NCBI GenBank assembly: GCA_005281725.1
Contig: SSBO01000012.1
Coordinates: forward strand, 16,145,048-16,209,047
Length of the DNA: 64,000 bases
Source: Wuchereria bancrofti
Lineage: Eukaryota; Nematoda; Chromadorea; Rhabditida; Onchocercidae
Direction: 5' to 3'
Part shown: positions 11,396-23,497 of the stretch, piece after piece
Layout: every line of letters begins with the position of its first letter
Position numbering within the stretch: the first letter of the stretch is position 1
Notes under the pieces: model-generated
Seen by the model: the letters and a program-made list of their open reading frames with translations, nothing else
What the model was told of the DNA's origin: nothing
The model's database searches: none
Position numbers and translations under genes: made by a program

Positions 11396-14300
11396 TGTGT
11401 GATGCTATAATCAAAGAAATTGAATTATTCAACAAAAAGCGACTACTCACCGGTTACGTCGACTCCATCGCAGGTGCTATAATCTTTCACAAATCGTAGA
11501 AGTGATAAAACTTTTGCAGAGTGACACATGAGGAAGAAACTATCAAAAGCAATATCTTTCTAATAATAAACTAAAATGCGTCAACTATTGTACCTTCAAT
11601 ATTATGATATATGATCTTTTTAGATAAAACTGTAGCGATAAATTCTAACAAGGTTTTTATATATTCGCCCCTTCAGAATATTCACGGAAATGAAAATGAT
11701 GCAAAGTGATGAGTATATAAAGCTTTTTGATTTTGATAAAACGGACTTTTTGTTTTTACTTATAATATTATTGCTTTAGTGTATTTTCTGAGAGCTTTGG
11801 TGCGGAATCTTGCATTTTCACATTCATGTCATAAATTTCAGCTCGTATTGATATACCTTCGGCGGAGATCTGGCGCTGTTTCAATTCTCTCATGCAGCTG
11901 CATAATTATGTGCGTAATAACAAGGTTAGTGTAACGTCTTTATATCGTAACGTCTTCACATAAGATATAATAAAACTCAGTTTTCATGCTAACAACAAAT
12001 ATTTGTTTTCAGTGGAATGTAGCACACTGGATAAAAGATCTTTTTTATTAAAAAGATCTTACTTTCTTCAGTATATTCAACAAGTCTCATTTGATAGCAG
12101 AGTTAGTTCTGCTGTAATTAAAATATGGATAAAAGTACTATTTCGTTAACTAACTGTTTTTCTTCTGTCTTTAGCTTGCTGAATCTAGTCTGAAGGATAT
12201 TTTGTCACGGAATTCCTTCGATGATGAGTTTATCAAAGCAGTCATCGACTTCATGGATACTGAGCAGTCTTGTAAACCTACCATAGTGAATGCTATATCT
12301 AAATATCCACCATTTCGATCTCTTCATTGCCGCTTACAGATTACGGTAAGTCGTAATATTATTGCTCTGCCATTTAGCCATGTGAAAAAAATTACCACGT
12401 ATGATTTATTGATAGTTACACTCAGTTTCGTCTTCCACTGAATCACTACAAGTACTGAAGTAACTGAAAATTCTTGTTCCCCAAAGAAAAATTCCGGCAT
12501 TACATTAATAGTTGTGCTCTTAGTTACATTCAGCGGCATAAGAGCGACGGGTTTCAAGTAGCTAAAATTGAAAAATTCTCGAACTTTTTTGAAAGTAACA
12601 TTTCCGACACGCATCAGAAAAATTGAATCTATTCCTTAAAATGAGTATAATAAACTGCACATAGCTTTTCAACAGCGGTAGTTTTTTGTAATTTCGTTGT
12701 CTGAACATAGTACTTAAGTAAAGTTTGCTATTAATGCCAAAAAGATAGATATCATATGTGAAATTTGGGATACGCTTTTCTGTTTTTGAACTCGGATATT
12801 TGCTTTTTTTTCGTTAAAGAAGCTCATTTGTTTGAGTTTTTCTTTTATCGACACTATTAAATAGAAACTATTGCAAAAAACTTTTGCTACTTATTGTTAA
12901 TTTGTGAATTGGGATGTAGTTCAGTTGTATTTTTTAATTTTATTATATTATAATGTGAATTTTTATCGGAAGATTCTGGTTCTTAGTGACAATTACATGT
13001 TTTATCAAGTTTCAACTTTTAGCAAGTTTCAAAAATAAGTATTTATTAGTTCAGTTGTATTTTGTGACTAATTCAGCTTTGAATTGAATTATAGGCTTTG
13101 TTTAATTCGATTAGTTTAAGAATATACTGTTGTTACTTTAACTTGACTGATATTAAAGAGAGGACGTTGAAAAATTGAACTGCAGTTGTAAATTTGAATA
13201 CATTATAAGCTTCTAGAAGATTCCGGTCCGCTTTCTACTTGTTTACATTTCTGATGAAAATTAATATCTGTTTTTTATAATAAGGGCATGAGCGATTTCA
13301 TTTATTCTGTGATAAGAGGCAATATAGTCGTATCTGCTCAGTCTCATTCTTATTTAGTATGCTGTAGTGTAATAGTAGTATCAATTTTTTTGTGCTGATA
13401 ATTGAGTTGAGCAGTGAAGTTAGTTATCATCAAAACATCGCAAAATTCAAGTAATTACAAGAAACATTATTACTTCAATAAGGACATGCTGACTGAAGAA
13501 TTTCTTTATAAAAATAGGATCTTACCCTTCTTCAGCTTACCTTTGAAATGTAAGCTGTAAATGAGCTATTTCTTTTGATACTTATATAGTGGGAAGTATT
13601 TAATCAACAGTGAAATAAGCTCAAAAACTCCAGTTAATTGTTTAGAACTTATCTTTTATAGAACAAAAGACAGTTTTATTACAATTTTTCATAAAACAAT
13701 TCCAGTGAATTAAAAATTCAGAATTATATGCCACGAAAGGATATAATTCACTTTTCTCATTCTCTTAAAGCTGTTGCGTCTTTATCGGCTACTATCAACT
13801 CATTTATGGGAATTGCATCCCTATTTTATGCTCTGTCTTTTCCTTTTACTTATTGATTTCCACTTTTTAAATGATGTCTTTTCCCTCAAATTTATTAGGA
13901 TTTGTTACCTTTCTGTATAAATGACTTCATATTCTTATCATATTCTTATTTAAATATTTTTTTTATTTAAGAAGTTAATAGCTCGAGACGTTATTGCTGT
14001 TAATTTAAAATTCTTCTTATTCGATATTTGGACAGAATACTTTTTTACTACATCACTATTGATAAGTACTGCATAGCTAGCAACAATCTAACATTAGCGA
14101 AACTCGATGCAATTTTAGTTATGTCATAATTCACTCACATTCATATTGCACCGAGTCTTTTTATCAAAAAATTTGGAAAGAAAGGTCAGTCGGATAAAAG
14201 AAAAGCAATAATTTAATCTATTTAAAAGCTAAAGAAACAAGTAAACACATACTGAAAATAAGGACACTCACAAGCTTCAGAATATTCAGTTGGAGTTTAA

Positions 14301-15462
14301 AAACGGAAATTCATCACTTAAAATTAATTTTGTTTATTACATTAATTTTGCTTATATTGGTATAAAATAATTTCATACACCGTCATATGTTATCTTTGAA
14401 TTGCTCCTCTTTTCAATATTTTTATTCAGTTATCGAATTCTTTCGACATAAATCTTTTACGAAATTTCGTTTGTAACTGACGACTTTAGTTCATCTCATG
14501 TCACCACCTCTGTACTATAAGTTTCGGTTCTACTGTTCTATGTTCGTTTTTATTACTAGTTAGATAAATTGAATCTTAAACCTCTATCAGACCTAGCAAC
14601 AATCTAACATCCTAGTTTAATACAAAAAGCTAGGACGAGTTTTTTTTTCTTGTATGGTTTTGATTTTGTGGTAGGAATAGAACGCAAATTTTGTTTTGGT
14701 GAGTATCTGAGCAAAAGTCTGTTGACGACATACATTGATGATATCAAAAGTGACTATTTTTTCCGTAGTAGATTTCTGAACGCACTGAAACTGAAAGTCA
14801 TAAAAGGTCAGATGTAAGATTTTAATTCAGACTTGACGGAAAAGTAATTGAGTTGGTAGTCTACTGCTAATTGGACATTTAATTCTTTTTGAGATCTTAT
14901 TTTCTTTTTAAACAGTCACAGGAGTAAATGTAGAGGTAAGCAGTAAGAACTCAACAGTAATATTTGAAAGTTCTTCAGACAACTATTGATAGATGTTCCG
15001 AATTTAAAGTAAAATAGAGCTTCACTGTCAATTTCAATAGATGTAGTCAAAAAGTATTTTTTTCATTCGGTTGTTTATGAATTGCATTTATTCTCCATAG
15101 CTGATATTAAGAAGTCGTAATAGACAATAGGTCTCTAACCATTATTCCATTTTTTCGAAATATTTTAGAAATTGAAACTAATGTTTGTTTTCATAATTTT
15201 TTCCTGTTAAAAAAGCATAGTTGCATAGATTGGCCGGATGGTTTTGCTGCATTCACCGGATGTAATGCTTCAATTTTGGCTTCGTGTTGGTACTGTTGAT
15301 AGTAGCGATGATTGGACAACTGGTATTGCTGTTCAGACTTCTGCTTCCCTGGAAGATGAGAAAATTTTCCTGGTGGATTCTGGGATGCTAAGCAGATTAA
15401 TTGAAGAAATTGAAAAAATTATGTCAGTTGCTTGTAAATTAGAGCGTTTGCATTTGAAATAA
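11396..15462 (+). CDS. COMM domain protein, COMMD3-like (5' end unresolved)
   Basis: Exons by phase: 11396-11473 (CDAIIKEIELFNKKRLLTGY), 11842-11924 (ARIDIPSAEIWRCFNSLMQL), 12175-12345 (LAESSLKDILSRNSFDDEF, FRSLHCRLQIT) and 15229-15462 (IGRMVLLHSPDVMLQFWL to LERLHLK-stop). The last two exons match the COMM layout: a W/R-L-x-I strand region, a valine/leucine-rich strand, then a C-terminal amphipathic helix (MLSRLIEEIEKIMSVACKLE). From memory the spacing fits COMMD3 best; COMMD proteins act in the CCC/Commander complex for endosomal recycling. The first exon needs one base from an upstream exon that I could not place. Intron 3 is long (12346-15228) and I see nothing else in it. Alternative: a highly diverged unrelated small protein. 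Confidence 0.6.
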
Positions 15463-16280
15463 ATTATATGTGACGAATACTGCTGCAGTTGTAACTACTA
15501 CCATCACAAGTCTGCAGTCATTTAACTGCAGTAAAACAACTTGAAAGGAATGTAGTACTCAATGCTTTGTGATTCTTGTCTGTGGAGGTAAAGTTGCCTT
15601 GTTTCGGTTAGTGAATTCTGTCAAGTTATCATCACTAACCAAATCACAAATACTCTGTAAGTGTAGTGTTAGCAAATGGAGAGCAGACTAAAAAAGAGAT
15701 AAATGAAGCATCGATTTTAAAGCATGAGTAGTGGTTAAATCAGTATTCAACGTTGGAATTCATATAAAATTTCGATATGGATGAAATATTTACGGAAGCG
15801 GTATGTTATGTAGGGGACTGCATACACTGACAACATGTAGTGGGGATCTTTACGAGATGTCAAATAACTAAAACACACTGACAACATGTAGTGGGGATCT
15901 TTACGAGATGTCAAATAACTAAAACAAAAGTTCTGCTGTTATAATAGTGAAACGCTAAAGATCAACATTTACAAGTTTGAAAATTTGATAAGTAGTGCTT
16001 TTGTTGCAGTTGATGAGCTTTTTGCCTAATGCATAATTATTTATGAACATGGATATTAGTTTTCCTGAAGAAGTTTATCAAAATTTTGTTGCTTGTATTT
16101 TTAATTTACGGAGGCTTTGACTGTTGGGGGGAAGATGAAGCCGTTTGTGTTAAATATGCAACTATTCCGAATTCTGAATGATTGCATGCACAGTTGCACT
16201 AATAACAGGGAACCTTAACCTTTATTGGAAATATACTAATGTCATTTTTATGGTTAATGTAGGGGACGGAGCAAATCAGA
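15463..16280. other. Intergenic region with a 51-bp tandem duplication
   Basis: Non-coding A+T-rich sequence between the COMMD3-like gene and the next gene model; holds the perfect tandem repeat at 15824-15925 and otherwise no recognisable feature. Confidence 0.6.
15824..15925. repeat. Perfect 51-bp tandem duplication (two copies)
   Basis: Units 15824-15874 and 15875-15925 (beginning ACACTGACAACATGTAGT) are identical over 51 bases, indicating a recent duplication or an assembly stutter. Confidence 0.95.
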
Positions 16281-17050
16281 ATGATTGATCAAATATTTAA
16301 ACAATACACCTTGTCATCGGCTCAAGATGTTAAAAAAAATAAGGTGTTGTGACCCCGTCCATTAGCCACATGTACATTACCACACTACATCTCTGAATCC
16401 TGCTTTTGTTTCAGATTTTCGTGATGCACCATCCTTCAGTCGCTTACTGTGATCAATACAATGTAAACCTTCTAAACTGACATGAAACTATGCATTTCTT
16501 AATGCACCGATTTCATAAAATAATAGGTGAACCAGTAGATATCTATGCACATTCTCGATGTACTTGAATACCTGGATCGTTTACCTATCTATCCATTACC
16601 ATTTTCTTAGTTGCTTGCCTCTTTTTTAGATCAATAATTTTACTTGTAGAGATGTAGTAATGAAAAGAGTTGACTCTCAGCACCACTTTTTATACGTCGG
16701 CCTTGCTGTGAAAGAGTTAGACTACCCTATTGATTTGCAAAGAGGAGGAACAGCACCAGCAATGCTAATCGGCGGTAGGAGAGTCTAGGCCTAGATGGAA
16801 TTGTGTAACTTATGCCTAGAAGTAGTGTCTAGAAAATTTTATCTTCCATTTTGTTAGTCCAAGTTTCTTCAGGTTTTTTCCCGTACTCCTATGCCTACGA
16901 TTTTTTTTTTCACAGGTTAATGCCTTACACACATATACAGCAATTCTGTATTATTATGCGGTGGGAGCGATGTGCTGCATCAGAGTGCTACCACTCCTAC
17001 AGCATTTAGAACGAATCTCTGATTTTTTGCCTCTTTATTGCTTTTCTTAA
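16281..17050 (+). CDS. Putative four-exon gene, unrecognised product
   Basis: Exons 16281-16343 (MIDQIFKQYTLSSAQDVKKN), 16415-16462 (IFVMHHPSVAYCDQYN), 16630-16782 (INNFTCRDVVMKRV, HHFLYVGLAVKELDYPIDLQ) and 16916-17050 (VNALHTYTAILYYYAVGAM to a stop after DFLPLYCFS) all join in phase 0, giving about 131 residues. Acceptors are TTTCAG, TTTTTTAG and TTTCACAG; an AG lies 19 bases before the ATG. The third donor (GTCTAG) is weak; a better GTAGGA at 16775 breaks the frame. Exon-like frames continue just downstream (a coiled-coil-like LKSLDDELETLYREIKDYTS at about 17102-17164 and AVSLKKKNSRISLP at about 17272), so the real 3' end may differ. I do not recognise the family. Confidence 0.45.
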
Positions 17051-20000
17051 CTCTCCGTATGAGTATCAAAGCAGTACTACATTTGCTGTATCTAACACAT
17101 CAGCTGAAATCGCTGGACGATGAACTAGAAACATTATATCGTGAAATTAAAGATTATACTTCTGCAGTAATTTTTTAGGAAATAGAATTGTCATTCAGTT
17201 ATTGTTATCACTTGTCACTATCATCGTTATTTAGTTACACCTATCGCTTACAGTATTTTAATATGTTTCAGGCTGTGTCTCTGAAAAAAAAAAACAGCCG
17301 CATAAGTCTTCCTCGTAAATTCTTTCTTCAAAATAAGCTATTTTTTAAGAGTATGTATTTATTCAATTATTCATCAATATATAGTTTTCTTTTAATTGTG
17401 AGATCTTGTGAAATAGAAATATACCTCATATTATCCGTGTGGTATGTCGTTCAGGATTGTAGCTTTTCTTTTTCTTAACGAATAGAAGTTTTTAGCGCCT
17501 TTGAATCTTTGAATGATGACTAATTATTAAGTAGATTCATAATGTAGTCAGAACCATTAGATAATAGTGCTCTTTTGAAGATCTCCCCAGCGGAAGATTT
17601 TTAGCCAACTTTCAGTTTAGATCATTCCACCTCACTTGATGAGCTGAGTTAGACTAAGATTTTTATATTAAGCAATTTCTGATCCTTTGCGGTTAAATTG
17701 CAGAAGTTGTTTACACTTCTAAATCCAAAAACGAAATGTAGAAATGGTTAGTTGAAAAATGAAAAACAACATTTTTTATAAGCATCTGTAATTTTTTTAT
17801 AGACATCTGCTTTTTTTATATAAACATGTCCTGTACGGAAATTCTGCTAATGACAATTGAAAGACAGAAAAGGATTTTCAAAAAATTCTGCAAATGTATT
17901 TAAAATCAGTTTCATAAGTCCTTATGCTAGTAGAGGCGTGGTGTATGACTAACTAAATATGGAAATATTCTTATGAGACCATTTAATCCTGAATGGTTCA
18001 TCAAAATAAGTGCAGGTATTAATTAGCCTGTTGTGTTTGTTTTATTGTAAAGAATGAAGATGTAGTGATATCAAACTGTAGAATTTCATCTTTCTTACTC
18101 GTGTAGTTATAATATTCAAAACATTCACTGATTTGTGGCGATATTATCGCTTTCTGGTTACTTGTCACTTTTTTTTTGTAATTCATTTTTATTTTGTAAT
18201 TCATTTTTCGTTTTTTTTTTTATTTTGGAAATGATTTTGTAATTTTTTTGTAAGCATAAAGAAAGAAAAACCAAGTTTATATTTTATCTCCTGAGATGTG
18301 TTATGAATTTCGGAAATGAGTACTATGATAGAATTGTTTTCATAATCTGGTAAATGCTCTCAAATGCCTGACCAGTGCTTAATGTTTTCTCGTTTGTCTT
18401 TCTGTCCTTGAGGATAATTACAATGGCCATCGTGTTTCTTATCTCCTATCTTATCCAGTTTCTATCGTCGTGAAAGGTTGAACAGTAACTAGGCCCTAGT
18501 AATCATTATAACTATCCTTAGTATACTTTCCTGTCCAGTTTTTCAATAACACTTTACTTGATCATTGTACCAAATACTTATTGATAAAAGTGATTTCACA
18601 GTCATAGCAGATTCAACAAGAGGTATGAATGAGGAAGAAGTACAAATGGGTCAGGGAATAATGTTATATTGGTTTTGCAAAGTTTGAAGAAAGTGTAACG
18701 TAACAGAGTGAATTTGTATGAAATGGGTGCAGAGAAGGAGTTGAATTTTTCATTGAATTATTATCACAGATTATTACTTCCTTAACGAAACTAAGCCTCT
18801 CTTCTTGGTAACAACAAAACCCTTTTGAAAATATGCATTAATGAAGTATTCATGACGTCATGTGTGTATATATGTGGTAATGTGTTGACAACAACTTTAC
18901 GGTAAAGCTTTCAGCAACAATAAATTGATTTTCCTATATGTAACTTGTTGTTGAGGAGCCAAAGTCTGACTTTGCACTATTGCTGGAAAGAACTCAACTT
19001 TCATCAACTTTTCAAGAGTTTTCTTAATTTTAATCTCAATTCAAGCAGATAGGAGAGGAGATGCCTAATGCAATGAGCAAGGAAAGACTGCGCTGATAAC
19101 AAATCGGATCATTTATTCTGAAACGTTTTGTTATATGCAATTTATTCCCACCAGTTTGCTATATGAGGTCCCGGATGGTCGGTTTTTAATGTTCCTGAAT
19201 TACTCACTGTTCCTGATCGTGCAGTGATTAATCATTTCACCATAACTAAATGACGATTGTATTAGCAATTAGAATTAAAAAAAATATTATAGAAGCGAAG
19301 AAAATGAATGATATCTTGAGGTTATTCACACCACTTGTTAGTGTTATAAATGATTTACAAGATCTCAGAATGACTGGAGTAGATTCGACTCTGATACCTT
19401 CAGTTATATATGTTTATTTTTCCGACTACTATTCCCTAAATTGTCCACTCTCCTCTAAGTTATTTAATGCTTAATAATTAAATCATTGCTGTTAATGTTA
19501 AAATTTTATTCTGTATATTACTTGAAATATTTTCAATCATTATTGTTGACTGCAGAATATTCCTTCCTATCTTATAGCTGAATAATTCTGTGAAAATTAA
19601 AGCGTTTTTAGCTATGTCTCAACTGATCTCAGCTGCACGTCCTTTAAATGGCGTGAGACTTAATGTTTGCTGTAGAAAAAGTACAGAATCACAACCCACT
19701 AGTTGACTGACCATTCTGTTTGCGGTACGCCTTGTATTATTGCTTTACTTGCCCTGCTACGACTGTTGCAATCGTGATCCATTGCATTATTGCGCCATTC
19801 CTTTGTTCAGACACTACAGGCAATATTTTTGTTTCAATGCGCTAATCTGCGATTGCTTCAATTTTTGCGCTTCTACATTTGCTATGCTTATACATTTCCT
19901 GCCCACTTTAAAGAAGATACAAGATGGTGAGGCGAGCAAGGCTACACGTTACATGCAGTTCAGCAGCTATCAAAGATATAGCTTAAAAGAGCATATAAGT

Positions 20001-20303
20001 AAAGTAAATGCAATCCTTATAAATCACTTTGATATAACTTCTCGGTCAGAAATTTTGTTGAAGCATCCTGAAACTCATTTTCAGTTCTCATCATACTTCA
20101 AATGTGTTCATACATATAGGATCTGCAAGCTACTCTAGCTAGCTTGCTTCTCTTTCTCATGCTACATCATATTTCATTTGGTAGTGCATCTGAAGATCTG
20201 TTTTGGATTTTTTGTTTCGAAAAAAAAAATTGCTTGACATTAAGTTTATTACCATATACATAGTTAAAACAAGTGAATAAAAGTGATTACATGAAGGTGT
20301 GAA
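17051..20303. other. Long intergenic region upstream of the GPCR
   Basis: A+T-rich with many homopolymer T runs. Two unassigned exon-like frames lie at about 17102-17340 (possible extension of the previous model). A 132-codon open frame at 19740-20138 resembles no family I know and lacks an ATG start. Otherwise nothing. Confidence 0.5.
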
Positions 20304-23300
20304 ATGCTGGCAATGGTTGATCCGTCAGTGCTAACAACGGAAGCATTGGCACGAGCAGCGGTGATACTTTCTGTCGGTTTACTGTTAATGTTCTCGGCAG
20401 TTATTTCCATAACGATAACCCTATGCAACGATACACTACGTGATGTTATCGGTTATTATATGGTTTGTTGACATTACAATTTTCTTAATAAATTGCTACA
20501 TTTTAGATTGTGATTGTTGGGTGCACATTCTAGGTTCAGTATTTTGCTTTTACCTGCTTCAGTGGTCAAAAGTCATTACGACAAAGACGAAATTTTTTAT
20601 TGTCAAATTAATACCTATTAGAATTGGGCTTTTATTTGTACTATCATCTCTTGGAGCCCTAAATTCACAAAGTGTCCTAATGGTTTGATTTTATGTGCAA
20701 TAGGCTTTCCCCTCTTTCTCTTTACGATGTGTATTCATTTTCAAAATTCTTACCTATCATTGAGTTTATTTCGAAAATCCATCTAGTGAGTACAAAGAAC
20801 AAAAAAGGAGTCAAATTTATATGGAGTCAAATTTATAAAAAAGGGAATGGAACACTTTTATTGACTTTTGCATTTTAATTTCCATAAACTGCTGGAATTT
20901 AAACAGTTTTGCAGGTTTCTTTGTCTGCTGCAGATTTACTATGTTCAGTGGCAATAATACCCGCTAGTATGTACAGTGCTTTAGCACCAGATTGGCAATT
21001 TATGGGTGATAATTCATTGGTTTGTAAATGCTCAGTATATTTAGAAATAGTTCTGTTTGCTAATACTGCCTATACCCTCGCATGGATTGGCATAGACCGA
21101 TATGCTGCTTTAATGAAACCTCAAAGGTGGATTAATTGTTTCTGTCTTTTAAAACAGTTAATATTATCCAGTTTACCTCTGAAAGTAGTGCTGAAATGCG
21201 ATGGAATTCTTTCTTGGAGAGTTGAATTTTTTAGAACAATACTTTGGTATTTTCGTCACTAGAACTTTCGTTTTGCTTATTTTCTTTAACAAATTAGACT
21301 TATAGACGTTTATAATCTATATTTCGCAGAATCAACGAATCATAAGTGTAGGCACTTTTGTAAACATCATTGCTTATACATAAGGTAGATACTAATTTCT
21401 CTCAACTTCGCCTTCCCTAAACATTCACTTAGATTTAAATATATCTAAAGACTGAGCACTGTAAATAAGTTGGTGATTTGGAGGTAAACCTACATGTTTC
21501 CTTTACTTTTTTGCCGTTGAGTTGTCCTATCTTTTATTCTGTCCAGATACGAAGCGGAGCAAACCATAACGAGGTGTAAATGTTGGATTGCGTTCACGTG
21601 GAGTAGCACCGTACTCTTCTCGTTGCCTATTGTTGTTGCTCGCATGAAGGTATCATTTTTATTTTTATTGTTTTGTGCATTTTGTAAGTCCTTATTGAAC
21701 TACATGTAACTAAAAATGATTTTTAATAGTCACAATAGATGTCAATCACCATTTGATAACGAGATGCTATATTTAATGTTACTTTTATTTTATTATAATA
21801 TATATTCTAGAACTATGTAAAATTAGAGTGGATGAGGTGCGTAAATGAAAAACAGTCTTTATCGATCAAAATTTTAAATTAAATGGTGAAAACTGTTCTC
21901 CGACCACATGCTTTATACGTTGGAATTTCACACTTAATCCTTCTAGGTCTCTTATTATCATGCAGCCGAATTGTGCCTGCTTGATTGGTCAGCAACAACG
22001 GCTTATAGTGTAACGTTAGCCTTACTTATCCTAGTACCTTCTACATGCAGTATATTATTCACTTATTGTTCAATTTTCTGGGCTATGCGAAATTCACATA
22101 TGGTTAGTTTTTTGTTTCATTTAACATTTCTTACATTTTTTTGGGAATAACGTGCTCTTGTTGAGGCATGCAATTAGCATCTGTCCAACACATGGATGGA
22201 TAACACTACCAGTCATGTCATCTTATGATTCAAATATTTGAAAATAATAAAATATGGTCGTCTGCTGGTAGCCTAAAATCAAATAGTAGCTTTTTTCTAT
22301 TTCTTCCGAGAATTTTTGTTAAGAAAACCGATATATTCTCTAGTGTAAAATGGTAGGATAAAACACTTCAAGAAATCGGCGTTTAGAAATTTAGAATTTT
22401 TCTTCTCTCTGTTCTGATGCAATGAATATTGTAGTTTGAAAAGCACATTTAATCTTCTAGAACTCAAAAATTGTGCCGTTTTTATTGTTCATTGCTTTTT
22501 TTTTTCTTTTTTTTAATAATAAGGAGACATTATATGAAGTGCATTCAAAAGAATACTGCATTACATTGGCGAAAAGCGTCCACATCCAAAATCAGAATTT
22601 CTAAAAATATGCCGTAATATTATAAAATTTAGAAAAATTTTCTGATTTATTGACAGTTATATATATATATATATATACATGCATTACTGCATAATTGTCG
22701 GAAGGATAATAATCCGAAAAATATTTTTGCTAAAATGGATTCCTCGTTTCAGTATAGTCTAGAAGCTTCATAATTCATACTTTTCCTGTGAGAATTGATA
22801 AAATTTGTTGGTAGGTATTTAGAAAGACGTTCGAACATTCAGAAATGACCACTCTAACAAAAAATGCACTAAATTTTTTTCCAGTATCCTTTATTAGCAT
22901 AATTAAGGTACGAAAATATATGAATTTCCACTATTGTCACCACATTACAGTGATATGTTCAAATCAAGTTTTTTTCTGGAATTCTTATTGAAGAATTTTA
23001 GTTGTAATGCAGATGTCATGTGAATGTCGCCGGTCACAGATATTTCTCAGTGAGAAATACTTAGTGAAATTCTTCAAGCTGTTATTGTCTCTTATTTTTT
23101 TTCTTGTGAATTTATGTTGAAAATATAATGGTAATTGCAGCTTGAAGACAATCAACGTTTGTTACTGGAAACGGATCACAATTTTGCTCTTTCCTTTTTC
23201 GTGCTCGTTGCTTTCATTCTCTCTTGGCTGCCCGTTATCGCGGTTCGTTTCGTCCCGCGATCGATGCTTAATCCAGCAGATCTATCAACGGTGGATTTCG

Positions 23301-23497
23301 TTTTTGTATGGCTTGCGATTGGTGGACCCTCCTCAAAATTGCTCATTTCATTGTTCATAAATCAGGAATTTCGTTCGGTACTTTGTCATTGTATCTGTTC
23401 TCTATGTCCATGTTGCTGTTTAGCATCACCAGCTGTTCGTCAAAGGCGCCGACTGGAATATAGGAGCCTTTCTGACCGACGAACCCATTCTAGCTAA
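20304..23497 (+). CDS. Rhodopsin-family (class A) G protein-coupled receptor, orphan
   Basis: Exons 20304-20462, 20915-21126, 21547-21649, 21947-22102, 23141-23497; 328 residues, all phases close. TM1 is [21 protein letters not shown]2 has [18 protein letters not shown] (the L-x-x-x-D of class A); TM3 runs [19 protein letters not shown] and ends in IDRYAAL, the DRY motif; TM4 [21 protein letters not shown]5 [21 protein letters not shown]6 [21 protein letters not shown]7 [19 protein letters not shown]. The TM6 toggle CWxP reads SWLP and the TM7 NPxxY reads GPSSK. The tail is cysteine-rich ([12 protein letters not shown], possible palmitoylation) then arginine/serine-rich. The N-terminus is very short, suggesting a small ligand or none. 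The 1-kb last intron (22103-23140) has a (TA)n tract at about 22655. Ligand class cannot be told from sequence. Confidence 0.88.

Noticed and set aside
19740..20138. 132-codon open frame upstream of the GPCR
   Set aside because: No ATG start, no splice context and no family features; left as unassigned spacer.
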